From: JAGVSR01 sp963778225
GTDB taxonomy: Bacteria > Pseudomonadota > Alphaproteobacteria > Rhizobiales > Hyphomicrobiaceae
Direction: 5' to 3'
NCBI GenBank assembly: GCA_963778225.1
Contig: CAVZTR010000005.1
Span: 80,202-144,201, forward strand
DNA: 64,000 nucleotides
A program made the position numbers and the translations under genes. Below the pieces are notes generated by a model that was not told the DNA's origin, did no database searches, and saw only the letters and a list, made by a program, of their open reading frames with translations. Shown piece by piece: positions 36,766-45,283 of this stretch (position 1 is the first letter of the stretch; every line of letters begins with the position of its first letter).

Positions 36766-37915
36766 TGGCAGCCTCCCGCAGCGGGTTTGCAACCAGACCA
36801 CGCAACACGGCGGCGTCGAGCGCCGCCGGTCCCGCCACTTCCGCGACGCTCTCCGGCACGATCCACGCGCGATACCCCTGCGCCACCACCGTGCGTCCGC
36901 ACGCAAGTCGGGTCGCGATCACCCGGCACGAGGCGTCCCCGGAAACGGTCCGCGCCTCCCGACGGTCATGCACCAGAACTTTGAGGTCCACCGGCTGAAT
37001 GGTCGGCGCAGTACCCGTCAGCGTCACACCGCGAAAGACGCACGCGAGCTTTCCCCGACAGGCCCCCGCCCGCTTGCCGAACGTATTGCCCGGCCCGAGC
37101 GTTTTTCGCAGCGCCATCACACGCGCGGGCGCGCCCGCCCCGTTCGAAACAAAACACGACGTGCCCTCGCAGATCACGGGATCAGCCGTCTTGTTGAAGC
37201 GCCGGATACCCTTGGTTCCAGGCTCCATGACAAGCAGAATTGTAACTCGCGGATCGGCTGGCGCAGACGCAATCGGCGGCAAAGTTGGAACCGGACGTCC
37301 CAGCGCCATAGGCGGCGGCAAGACTTGCGCGGGCTCGCTCGCGATGTCCGTTGCCGGCCCGGCTTGAGGAGCAGCGACCGGCGGCGCAAGAGCAGGAACT
37401 GCCGGAACAGGAGCAATCTCGCGCGCGACCTCTGCTGGCTGCGTGGACGCCATGGGCGGCGTGACAACGATCGGGGCCTCAGCAGCTCCCGTTGCAGGCT
37501 TCACTGCCGCCTTGTCCGTATTCGTCAGCGCTGGCTTGAACGATTTCTCTTCCGATGCGTCCGCCGCCTTGGCCTTGCGAGCGTCTTGCGCCCGCTTCAA
37601 CTTGTCTGCAAGAGCAAGGGACTCAGCCTCGCGCTGCGCCTCCATGTCCTTGCGCCGCGCTTCCGCCTCAGCCGCCGCCCGCAGTTCAGCATCTGCACGC
37701 TCGCGGGCTTCCTGCCGCGCGCGCTCCAGCATCTCGGCCTCATAAGTCTTGCGCCGCAGATCGTCCTGCGGTTCGGCCGCCTTCGACGTCGTTTCCGAGA
37801 ATTTATTGGCAATGTCGTGCGCTGCGTTTTCAGCCTTCACCGGCATCGCAGCAATAAGGGCGATCAAGCCCGTCAAACCCAAACGTGCAATCGGCGACAC
37901 ACGCATCTCGACCAT
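36755..37915 (-). CDS. Exported protein with charged coiled coil and cysteine-containing C-terminal domain
   Basis: A 386-residue protein from ATG 37915 (AGGGCGG upstream). Signal peptide (RVSPIARLGLTGLIALIAAM, cleaved after VKA), then a charged coiled coil at about 35-120 (RRKTYEAEMLERARQEARER and onward), a Pro/Ala linker to about 230, and a compact C-terminal domain with paired cysteines (CEGTSC, ACRGKLACVF, ASCRVIATRLACG). It is probably periplasmic or envelope-associated. No family recognised. The long in-frame extension upstream of 37915 is not supported. Confidence 0.7.
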   Translation of the reverse strand: MVEMRVSPIARLGLTGLIALIAAMPVKAENAAHDIANKFSETTSKAAEPQDDLRRKTYEAEMLERARQEARERADAELRAAAEAEARRKDMEAQREAESLALADKLKRAQDARKAKAADASEEKSFKPALTNTDKAAVKPATGAAEAPIVVTPPMASTQPAEVAREIAPVPAVPALAPPVAAPQAGPATDIASEPAQVLPPPMALGRPVPTLPPIASAPADPRVTILLVMEPGTKGIRRFNKTADPVICEGTSCFVSNGAGAPARVMALRKTLGPGNTFGKRAGACRGKLACVFRGVTLTGTAPTIQPVDLKVLVHDRREARTVSGDASCRVIATRLACGRTVVAQGYRAWIVPESVAEVAGPAALDAAVLRGLVANPLREAAISR

Positions 37916-38006
37916 CCGCCCTGCAAACAGAGTTCTACATTCCAATCCAATTCTGGCAGGAAAGCGGATGGTTCCTGAATGTTGGCTGAACGGACAGCGC
38001 CGGAGT

Positions 38007-38891
38007 TTAGACGCCACCTTTGGCAATCGCGGCAAGACCTTCTCGATAGGTGGGAAAAGCGAGTTTCACGCCAAGATCGTTTTTAATCCGGTCATTGTGA
38101 ACCCGCTTGTTTTCTGAATAGAAACTCCGTCCCATTTCCGAAAGCTGCGCCTCCTCGTAAGCGATTTCCTTCGGCGGCGGCAGGTTCAGAAGTTTAGCCG
38201 CGTAGGCATTGACGTCCTGCGGCGGCGCCGGCTCGTCATCAGTTACGTTGTAGATCGCGTGCAGGTGCGGCCGCGAGAACGCCGCAATCAAGGTCCGCGC
38301 AATGTCCTCGACATGGATGCGATTGAACACCTGATCCTTCTTCACCACCGATCGCGTGGTGCCGGACTTCAGACCGTCGATGGCGCTGCTGCCAGGTCCG
38401 TAGATTCCAGCCAGCCGAAAAATCTCGACGCGCTTGCCAGACGCTTTTGCGAAATCCAGCCACTGCTGTTCCGCAAGCGCACGCCGCCGCGACCGCTCCG
38501 AAGACGGCGTGGCGGGCGTCGTCTCATCGACCCACCCTCCGCCATGATCTCCATAGACACCTATTGTCGAGAGATACCCGATCCATTCCGCGCTCGATTG
38601 CGCGATGTCGTCCCCGTGGTGCCGCAGAACCGGATCGCCGTCGGCGTCGGGCGGCGCCGAAATCACAACGTGCGAGGCCCGCCGCACCGCGGGACCCGCA
38701 CCCTGGCTTGGGCCTGCCCCTTTGCTCGGGCTCAGCCCGTCGAAGACGAATCCGGTGTAGCCGAGGTCGTGAATGCGCTCCACGCCGTCATCCGATCGCG
38801 CGGTTCCGGCAATGTGCCAGCCCTCATCCTCGAGTTTCGCCGCCAGATGCCGCGCGCTATAGCCCAACCCAAAACAAAAAAGCGTCGGCAT
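38007..38891 (-). CDS. NAD-dependent epimerase/dehydratase-like SDR (YeeZ-like)
   Basis: A 294-residue extended SDR. The N-terminal nucleotide motif is atypical: LFCFGLGYSARHLAAKL instead of GxxGxxG. It continues with ASHVVISAPPD, GYLSTIGVYGDHGGGWVDE, a VEIFRLAGIYGPG strand and RIHVEDIARTLIAAF. This matches the YeeZ/YbjS-like group. ATG 38891 overlaps the queG stop by one base (TGATG), indicating translational coupling. Substrate is unknown. Confidence 0.85.
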   Translation of the reverse strand: MPTLFCFGLGYSARHLAAKLEDEGWHIAGTARSDDGVERIHDLGYTGFVFDGLSPSKGAGPSQGAGPAVRRASHVVISAPPDADGDPVLRHHGDDIAQSSAEWIGYLSTIGVYGDHGGGWVDETTPATPSSERSRRRALAEQQWLDFAKASGKRVEIFRLAGIYGPGSSAIDGLKSGTTRSVVKKDQVFNRIHVEDIARTLIAAFSRPHLHAIYNVTDDEPAPPQDVNAYAAKLLNLPPPKEIAYEEAQLSEMGRSFYSENKRVHNDRIKNDLGVKLAFPTYREGLAAIAKGGV

Positions 38892-40049
38892 CACATCAAC
38901 TCCATCATCCATTCTGAACGCACGCTCTCATCGCGCTCGCCCTCGAAAGTCCGCTTGAACTCGGCGCGCAACTCACTCTCGGTTGTGAGCCGCGCCAGCG
39001 CCCAAACCGCCATACCCCTCACCAAGGGTGATGCGTCATCGAGCAGGCGCCGAACGCCCTCGACTAAGCTGAGGTCGTCCGAATTGCCGGCGGCCACCAG
39101 CACATTGCGCACAAACCGATCCCTGCCGGTCCGCTTGACTGGCGTACCTGCAAACCGCGTCCGGAATGCCGCGTCGTCCAGGCCCAGCAATTCTGCCAGT
39201 GGCGGGTTGTTCGTCTCCGCGCGGGCCGCAAAGCGCATCTCTCGTGACGTCTCAGCGAACTTGTTCCAAGGGCAAACCGCCAGACAATCGTCGCAGCCAT
39301 AGATGCGATTGCCCATTGCCGCGCGAAACTCGCGCGCGATCTGTCCTTTATGTTCAATCGTCAGATACGCGATGCACCGCCGCGCATCGAGCTGATAGGG
39401 CGCGGGAAACGCCGCCGTCGGGCAAACATCGAGACACCGGCGGCACGATCCGCAATGATCGGCTTCCGCATCATCCGGCACGAGTTCGGCCGTCGTCAGA
39501 AGCGCCCCAAGAAACAGCCACGACCCATGCGTGCGCGAGACGAGGTTGGTATGCTTGCCCTGCCAGCCAAGACCCGCCAGCGCAGCCAGTGGCTTCTCCA
39601 TCAGCGGGGCGGTATCGACAAACACTTTCACATCTGCGCCCGTCGCCGACACCACATCGCGCGCCAGTTGCTTGAGTTTCGGCTTGAGGATCTCGTGGTA
39701 GTCCTTGCCTTGCGCATAAACTGAGATCGCGCCGCGCTCCCGCATCTGCAACACCTCGAGCGGGTCGGTGTCCGGCGCGTAGCTCATCGCCACCATCACC
39801 ACGCTCTTGGCTTGCGGCCACAGCGCCAGCGGATCGCCGCGCTGCTCCGAGCGGGTCTCCATCCAGTCCATGTCGCCATGCCGGCCGGCCGCCAGAAACG
39901 CGCGCAGCCGTTCCCCCTGTGCACCGCCCTGGCGTAAGCCGCGCAATTCCCACCGCATCGAACCCGAGTTCCAGCGCCATGGCGCGAATGCGCGGTTCGA
40001 CCCGTACATGCGGTTCAAGAACGGAGTGGGATGTCTGCAAGCGTTTCAC
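38891..40049 (-). CDS. queG: Epoxyqueuosine reductase (frameshifted in this sequence)
   Basis: QueG reduces epoxyqueuosine to queuosine in tRNA, using cobalamin and two [4Fe-4S] clusters. The first frame (GTG 40049) gives ALELGFDAVGIARLT and then fails at about 39931. One base later the main body begins: GERLRAFLAAGRHGDMDWM, VVMVAMSYAPD, and the ferredoxin-like cysteines DHCGSCRRCLDVCPTAAF and CDDCLAVCPWNKF. A C-terminal HEAT-like part ends at 38891. One extra base in the GG at 39931-39932 explains the split. Repaired length about 385 residues. It sits between the GST (upstream) and the epimerase-like gene (downstream), each nearly overlapping. Confidence 0.92.
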
Positions 40050-40050
40050 A

Positions 40051-40746
40051 TCAGAAATCGAGATCGACGTAGGTTCGGTGCGGCGGCAGCCCCGTTAGCC
40101 GGTCGCTGAGCAAACTCCGAAAAGCCGGCCGCGACTTCAGCCGCATATACCAGGACTTGGCGGACGGATGCTGCTCCCAATCGACATCGCCGAGATAATC
40201 GAGCACCGACAAATGACCGGCCGCCGCCATGTCGGCAAAGCTCAACCGCGGCCCTGCCAGCCAGTCGCGGTTCAGCGCCAGATGATCGATATAGCGCATG
40301 TGGTATCGCAAATTGTGCCGCACGGCCCGCAGCGTTTCCGCATCCGGCGGCGCGCCTTTCCCCGGCGCCTGCAAACTGATGATCTTCATGTCGATCAACT
40401 CGCGCGACACCTCCCGGTCGAACTTGTTGACGAACCAATCGACGAGCCGGCGGACCTCCGCGCGCTCTGCTGGCGTGCCCGGAAACAGCCCGCCATGTCC
40501 GGCATCACTGGTCTGCGCCAGCCCCTGCTCGTCGAGATACTCGGAAATCGCGTAAGCGCCGGCCACCGCCCCGCCCTGCGAAGTGACGAGCACCGGCAAT
40601 TCCCCCGCGGGATTGACGGCCAGCAGGCTCTCGCTCCACGCCCAGGGGAGTTCGTCCTCCAACTCCACATCCTGACCCAGTTCGGCCAGTGCGATCCGGA
40701 CGGCCCGGCTGCGGGGACAGAACGGGTAATGGACGAGCACAGTCAT
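40051..40746 (-). CDS. Glutathione S-transferase family protein
   Basis: A 231-residue GST. The thioredoxin-like N-terminal domain starts VLVHYPFCPRSRAVRIALAE, with a CPRS motif where glutaredoxins have CPxC/S, followed by NPAGELPVLV (the cis-proline loop). The C-terminal helical domain includes RLSFADMAAAGHLSVLDYLG with the N-capping Asp. ATG 40746 starts directly at the fold. The stop lies one base from the queG GTG, so the three genes GST-queG-epimerase form one operon. Confidence 0.88.
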   Translation of the reverse strand: MTVLVHYPFCPRSRAVRIALAELGQDVELEDELPWAWSESLLAVNPAGELPVLVTSQGGAVAGAYAISEYLDEQGLAQTSDAGHGGLFPGTPAERAEVRRLVDWFVNKFDREVSRELIDMKIISLQAPGKGAPPDAETLRAVRHNLRYHMRYIDHLALNRDWLAGPRLSFADMAAAGHLSVLDYLGDVDWEQHPSAKSWYMRLKSRPAFRSLLSDRLTGLPPHRTYVDLDF

Positions 40747-40952
40747 CGCCGCAATTCGACCAAGCCTTAAGTTGACAGGTCCCCTGCATCTACGCGAATC
40801 CGCAACACTTGTCGTGTTTATTGGCCCTGCGGCACCGAGGCCAGCACTCGGCGCCACCACTTGAGCGTAGGGATGGGCCTTTCGCATGGCGGCCGGCTCA
40901 CCGGAAGGTGAGTCGCCATGCGCAAGTCAAAAGCCGGAGGCTGAGCACAGGC

Positions 40953-41750
40953 ATGGAAACGTGGCAGGCCGTTTTGCTCGGCATTCTCGAAGGCTTGACC
41001 GAATTCATCCCAGTCTCTTCGACGGGTCACGTCCTGCTCGCCGGCTACTTTCTGGGCGTCCATTCCCCGGGGCGGGCCTTCGAGGTGCTGATCCAGCTCG
41101 GCGCAATTCTCGCCATTCTGGCCGTCTACTTCGGCCGCCTCTGGGCCACGGCCGCAGCCCTGCCTTACAAGGCCCAGGCTCGCAGCTTTGTGCTCTCGGT
41201 TCTGATCGCCTTCCTGCCCGCCGCTGTCGTCGGCGCCGCTCTGCACGGATTTATCAAAAGCGTCTTGTTCGAATCGCCCGGTCTGATCTGCGTCATGCTG
41301 ATCCTGGGCGGCTTCGTGCTTCTCGCCGTCGACCGCTTCGCCGCAACCCCGCGCTACAACGACGCCATGTCGTTCCCGCCGAGCCTTGCCCTCAAGATCG
41401 GCTTGTTTCAGACGCTCGCCATGATCCCCGGTGTCTCACGCTCCGGCGCCACGATCGTTGGTGGACTGTTACTCGGAGCAGACAAGCGCTCGGCAGCCGA
41501 GTTCAGCTTCTTCCTCGCCATGCCCACGATGGCCGGCGCCTTTGCTTTCGATCTTTACAAGAACTGGACGACGCTGGACCTGTCGAACACGACCCCGATC
41601 GTCGTCGGCTTCATCACGGCCTTCATAGCCGCGCTGACAGTCGTCCGCGTTCTGCTTGAGTTCGTGAGCCGCCACGGATACGCGCCGTTCGGCTGGTGGC
41701 GCATTATCGTTGGGACTGTCGGTCTAGCGGCGATCTACGCGGGCCACTGA
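40953..41750 (+). CDS. uppP: Undecaprenyl-diphosphatase
   Basis: UppP (BacA) dephosphorylates undecaprenyl diphosphate, recycling the lipid carrier for cell-wall and O-antigen synthesis. The 265-residue multi-pass membrane protein has the two family motifs: LGILEGLTEFIPVSSTGHVL near the N-terminus and GVSRSGATIVGGLLLG in the centre. ATG 40953 follows CCGGAGG by about 12 nt. It converges with ptsN. Confidence 0.96.
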   Translation: METWQAVLLGILEGLTEFIPVSSTGHVLLAGYFLGVHSPGRAFEVLIQLGAILAILAVYFGRLWATAAALPYKAQARSFVLSVLIAFLPAAVVGAALHGFIKSVLFESPGLICVMLILGGFVLLAVDRFAATPRYNDAMSFPPSLALKIGLFQTLAMIPGVSRSGATIVGGLLLGADKRSAAEFSFFLAMPTMAGAFAFDLYKNWTTLDLSNTTPIVVGFITAFIAALTVVRVLLEFVSRHGYAPFGWWRIIVGTVGLAAIYAGH

Positions 41751-41765
41751 AGTCTAGAGCCCGGC

Positions 41766-42230
41766 TCAGGCCGCATGCGAAGCCACTGTCCCTGACAACA
41801 GCCGCCGCAGCATTTCACCATCCGGCGCGCTGCGAAGCTGCTCCAGCGTTGCGGGCTCCCGCACTAGGCGCGAGATCCGCGCCAGCGCTTTCAGATGATC
41901 GCCGCTCGCGTGTTCCGGGGCGAGCAACAGAAAGATCAGGTCCACGTCCTGATCATCCTGGCTGTCGAACGGGATCGGCTTGGCCAGCCGCGCAAAGATG
42001 CACACGATCCGCGTCAACGCCTTGAACTTGACGTGGGGAATGGCGATCCCGCGCCCGAGACCCGTGGACCCCAGGCGCTCGCGTTGCAGCAGCGCATCGA
42101 AGATATCGCGCTGTTCGAGCCCTGTGATGAGTGCGGCCTTCATGGAGAGTTCGTTGAGCGCCTGCTTCTTGCAGGTCACGTCGAGCGAAGGAATGATCGC
42201 ATCTGCGGACAGAATATCTGTCAAATCCAT
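41766..42230 (-). CDS. ptsN: PTS IIA-like nitrogen-regulatory protein PtsN
   Basis: EIIA-Ntr receives phosphate from the PtsP-NPr chain and links nitrogen status to potassium and envelope control. The 154-residue protein has the phospho-acceptor His66 in GIAIPHVKF and the strand VDLIFLLLAPEHASGDHLKA. It ends the rnd-lptCA-lptB-rpoN block; hpf is absent between it and rpoN. Confidence 0.93.
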   Translation of the reverse strand: MDLTDILSADAIIPSLDVTCKKQALNELSMKAALITGLEQRDIFDALLQRERLGSTGLGRGIAIPHVKFKALTRIVCIFARLAKPIPFDSQDDQDVDLIFLLLAPEHASGDHLKALARISRLVREPATLEQLRSAPDGEMLRRLLSGTVASHAA

Positions 42231-42774
42231 GTTTGGGTTCTTTCAATGGGGTGCGGCCGCTGCTGTCGTGACGCGCGCCGATCCTGCCCGAAGCCTCGTT
42301 TGATGCTGACCCGCCCGGGGATGCCCATGTCCCTCGCGCCAGATTTAGTCCCCGGCGATACCACCGCCGGACTCATGCTCGCCTCGCACCCGCATTGGTC
42401 TTCGAACTCAGCCATGATGGCATGGCCCGAAAACAACGGCTGCTCCATCATACCAGTTCCCTGCGTCGAGCCGTCAGCGTTTCACCGCAGCTGCGTAAAC
42501 ACGCTGATCAGCACGATCCCTTAAGGACCCGCCGCGACCACATCAAGGTTTAAGTTGTCTCTACGCCACCCACCCGCTGGCCAACTTCGCTCCCCCACGA
42601 AGTCGCACGAAAAGTAGCAATTCTAATAGGTTACGCGTACGCCCGCCGCGAAAACCCGACATGATCAAACGCTAGTCTGTGTCGCGCCGTCTGTCAAACC
42701 TTTGTCGAGTGTACAACCTTGTGCACCGCACAAACCAACGCCACCCGTCAAGGTGATCTGCCATCTCGCAACGT
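42231..42774. other. Non-coding interval where hpf would be expected
   Basis: About 545 bp between rpoN and ptsN with no gene I can support on either strand. In related bacteria the ribosome hibernation factor gene lies here, but it is about 570 bp or more and none of its motifs appears in any frame. The 76-residue minus reading that overlaps the ptsN start has no family signal. The interval probably holds the ptsN promoter. Confidence 0.55.
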
Positions 42775-44325
42775 TTACACCCGAGCAGCGCGCTCCATCC
42801 GCTTGTCGCGGCGCCGTTGCACGGAGGACGGGATCCGCATCGCCTCCCGGTACTTGGCGACCGTCCGCCGGGCGATATCGACACCGTCACTCTTCAACCG
42901 CTCGACGATCATATCATCGGACAGGATCAAGTTCGGCACTTCCCCGTCGATCAGCTGCTTGATCCGGTGCCGGACGGCCTCTGACGAGTGTGCCTCGCCT
43001 TCCCCATCGGCGGAAGCGATGGAGGACGTGAAGAAGTACTTCAGCTCCAGGATGCCCCGCGGCGTTGCGATGTATTTGTTCGATGTGACGCGCGACACGG
43101 TCGATTCGTGCATCGAGATCGCATCGGCCACGGTCTTCAAGTTCATCGGCCGCAGGTACTGCACGCCGTGCGTGAAGAACGCGTCCTGCTGGCGCACAAT
43201 CTCCTCGGCCACCCTCAGAATTGTGCGCGCACGTTGATCGAGGCTCTTCACCAGCCAGTTCGCCGTTTGCAGGCACTCCAGAAGGTACCCCTTGTCCTTC
43301 TCGTTGCGAGCTGTCTTCGAAACCTTGGCATAATAGACGCGATTGACGAGCACGCGCGGCAGCGTGTCGGAGTTGAGCTCGATCAGCCAGCTGCCGTCGT
43401 TCCCCGCCCGAACAAGAATATCGGGCACCACCGGCTGCATCTGTACCGACCCGAACTTCAGGCCCGGCTTTGGATTGAGCGTTTTGATTTCGCCGATCAT
43501 CTCGGCCAGTTCGTCTGCATCGACGCCGACGGCCCGCCGCAGCGCCGCAAAGTTGTGCGTTGCCAGCAGTGTGAGATTATCAAGCAACGCTGCGATTTGC
43601 GGGTCGTATCGGTTCTGCTCTTTCAGCTGCAGCGCCAGACATTCGGCGAGCGATCGCGCACACACGCCGACTGGCTCGAAGCTCTGCAAAACGCCGAGCA
43701 CCCTCTCGACCATTCCTTCAGGCGCTGCAAGCTTGCTAGCGATGTCGCGAAGATCGGCGTGCAGATAGCCGGCTTCGTCGACGGTATCGATCAGATACTG
43801 GGCCACCAACCGCTCGGCAGGATCGCGAATCGCGAGCGCCACCTGCTCGACGAGGTGCTCCCGGAGCGAGATGTCCGCCGTTGCATAGGCTTCAAGATTG
43901 CTATCGTCGTCCTCGAACGACGAACCGCGCTGCTTGACCTGCGACCATTGTGAGCCGTTGGGATCAGGCCCGTCGGACGGCGCCGCGTCGGGGTAGACAT
44001 TTTCGAACTCGGTGTCGAAACTGTCGGTGGCATCCGCCGCGCTTGGCTTCTCCAGGTCGAGCCAGTCGTCGCTCTCACCGCTGTCGCTGGTTGCGGCGGC
44101 ATCGACGACGTCGCCCGCGCTCTCGCGTCCGTCATGCTCCGGGACGGCCGGGGCATCAGGCACCGCATCTTCGATTTCGAGCAGCGGATTGCGTTCGAGT
44201 TCGCCTTCGATGTACTGGCTGAGTTCCAGATTTGAGTATTGAAGCAGCCGAATGGCTTGCTGCAGCTGAGGTGTCATCACCAGCTGCTGGCCTTGCCGCA
44301 TCTCTAATTTTGTCGAGATCGCCAT
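42775..44325 (-). CDS. rpoN: RNA polymerase sigma-54 factor
   Basis: RpoN directs polymerase to -24/-12 promoters that need an enhancer-binding ATPase. The 516-residue protein has the Gln-rich activator-contact region QQLVMTPQLQQAIRLLQYSN, an acidic region II (about 50-120), the core-binding domain, and the RpoN box ARRTVAKYRE near residue 485. ATG 44325 follows the lptB stop by 45 bp. Nitrogen metabolism and motility are usual targets. Confidence 0.96.
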   Translation of the reverse strand: MAISTKLEMRQGQQLVMTPQLQQAIRLLQYSNLELSQYIEGELERNPLLEIEDAVPDAPAVPEHDGRESAGDVVDAAATSDSGESDDWLDLEKPSAADATDSFDTEFENVYPDAAPSDGPDPNGSQWSQVKQRGSSFEDDDSNLEAYATADISLREHLVEQVALAIRDPAERLVAQYLIDTVDEAGYLHADLRDIASKLAAPEGMVERVLGVLQSFEPVGVCARSLAECLALQLKEQNRYDPQIAALLDNLTLLATHNFAALRRAVGVDADELAEMIGEIKTLNPKPGLKFGSVQMQPVVPDILVRAGNDGSWLIELNSDTLPRVLVNRVYYAKVSKTARNEKDKGYLLECLQTANWLVKSLDQRARTILRVAEEIVRQQDAFFTHGVQYLRPMNLKTVADAISMHESTVSRVTSNKYIATPRGILELKYFFTSSIASADGEGEAHSSEAVRHRIKQLIDGEVPNLILSDDMIVERLKSDGVDIARRTVAKYREAMRIPSSVQRRRDKRMERAARV

Positions 44326-44370
44326 GACTTGTTCGAGGCACCACTACGAAACGCGCGTCGCGATCCTTAA

Positions 44371-45252
44371 TCAACGCCCGTTAACGAACATATCTCCCAG
44401 ATACACTTTCCGGACGTCCTCGTTTTCTATGATTTCCGAAGGCTTACCGTGTGTCAGAACCTGACCATCGTAGATGATGTAGGCCCTGTCGATAAGGCTC
44501 AGTGTCTCGCGCACGTTATGATCTGTGATCAGGACCCCGATGCCACGGTCCGTCAAGTGCCGGACGAGTTCCTGAATATCGCCCACCGCAATGGGGTCGA
44601 TACCCGCAAAGGGCTCATCCAGCAGGATGAACGAGGGCCGTGATGCCAGGGCGCGAGCAATCTCACACCGCCGCCGCTCACCGCCAGACAATGCAATCGA
44701 GGGCGATTTGCGGAGCCGCGTGATGCGGAACTCTTCCAGGAGGCTGTCGAGTTGTTCTTTCCGGCGGCGCTTGTCCGGCTCGACGAGTTCGAGAACCGCC
44801 ATGATGTTGTCTTCGACAGAAAGTCCGCGAAAGATCGAGGCTTCCTGCGGCAGGTAGCCGATACCAAGGCGCGCCCGGCGGTACATGGGCAGCCGTGTCA
44901 CATCCCGCCCGTCGATCGTGATCCGCCCGTCATCCGCGGGAACAAGCCCCGTGATCATGTAGAAAACCGTGGTCTTGCCCGCACCGTTCGGTCCGAGCAG
45001 CCCCACGGATTCCCCGCGCCCGACGGCGAGGCTCACGCCCTTCACCACTTGCCGCTTCCGATAGGCCTTCTTGACATCGACAACGGTCAGCCAGCCTTCG
45101 CCGCCGATCGAGGGATCGACAGCCTCTGCATCCGGGTCATGCCGGCCATACGTTTCGGCGTGTGCGTCTGAAAATCCATTTTGCATGCCGTCCGTCGCAC
45201 GCCGCCCCGGCGTTTGCGATTTGAACAATCCTGTGAGCGACGTGATCTTCAC
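44371..45252 (-). CDS. lptB: LPS export ABC transporter ATP-binding protein LptB
   Basis: LptB is the ATPase of the LptB2FG complex that extracts lipopolysaccharide from the inner membrane. Walker A LLGPNGAGKTTVFYMITGL, Q-loop, signature IALSGGERRRCEIARALA, Walker B FILLDEPFAGIDPIA and the H-loop ITDHNVRETL are all intact. GTG 45252 is preferred (AGGA about 8 nt upstream), giving 293 residues with a 55-residue N-terminal extension; ATG 45186 is an alternative. The longer reading upstream overlaps lptCA and is not real. lptF and lptG are outside the window. Confidence 0.93.
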   Translation of the reverse strand: MKITSLTGLFKSQTPGRRATDGMQNGFSDAHAETYGRHDPDAEAVDPSIGGEGWLTVVDVKKAYRKRQVVKGVSLAVGRGESVGLLGPNGAGKTTVFYMITGLVPADDGRITIDGRDVTRLPMYRRARLGIGYLPQEASIFRGLSVEDNIMAVLELVEPDKRRRKEQLDSLLEEFRITRLRKSPSIALSGGERRRCEIARALASRPSFILLDEPFAGIDPIAVGDIQELVRHLTDRGIGVLITDHNVRETLSLIDRAYIIYDGQVLTHGKPSEIIENEDVRKVYLGDMFVNGR

Positions 45253-45283
45253 GAAAAGGATCCTGTTGGAGCTATGCCTGCGC

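Noticed and set aside
36755..38035. Start of the coiled-coil protein at the upstream end of the frame (38035)
   Set aside because: The extra 40 residues are Arg/Pro/Cys-rich, and the signal peptide begins at 37915 or 37906.
42221..42451. A 76-codon reading overlapping the ptsN start as a remnant hpf
   Set aside because: No hibernation-factor motif is present and the frame overlaps ptsN.
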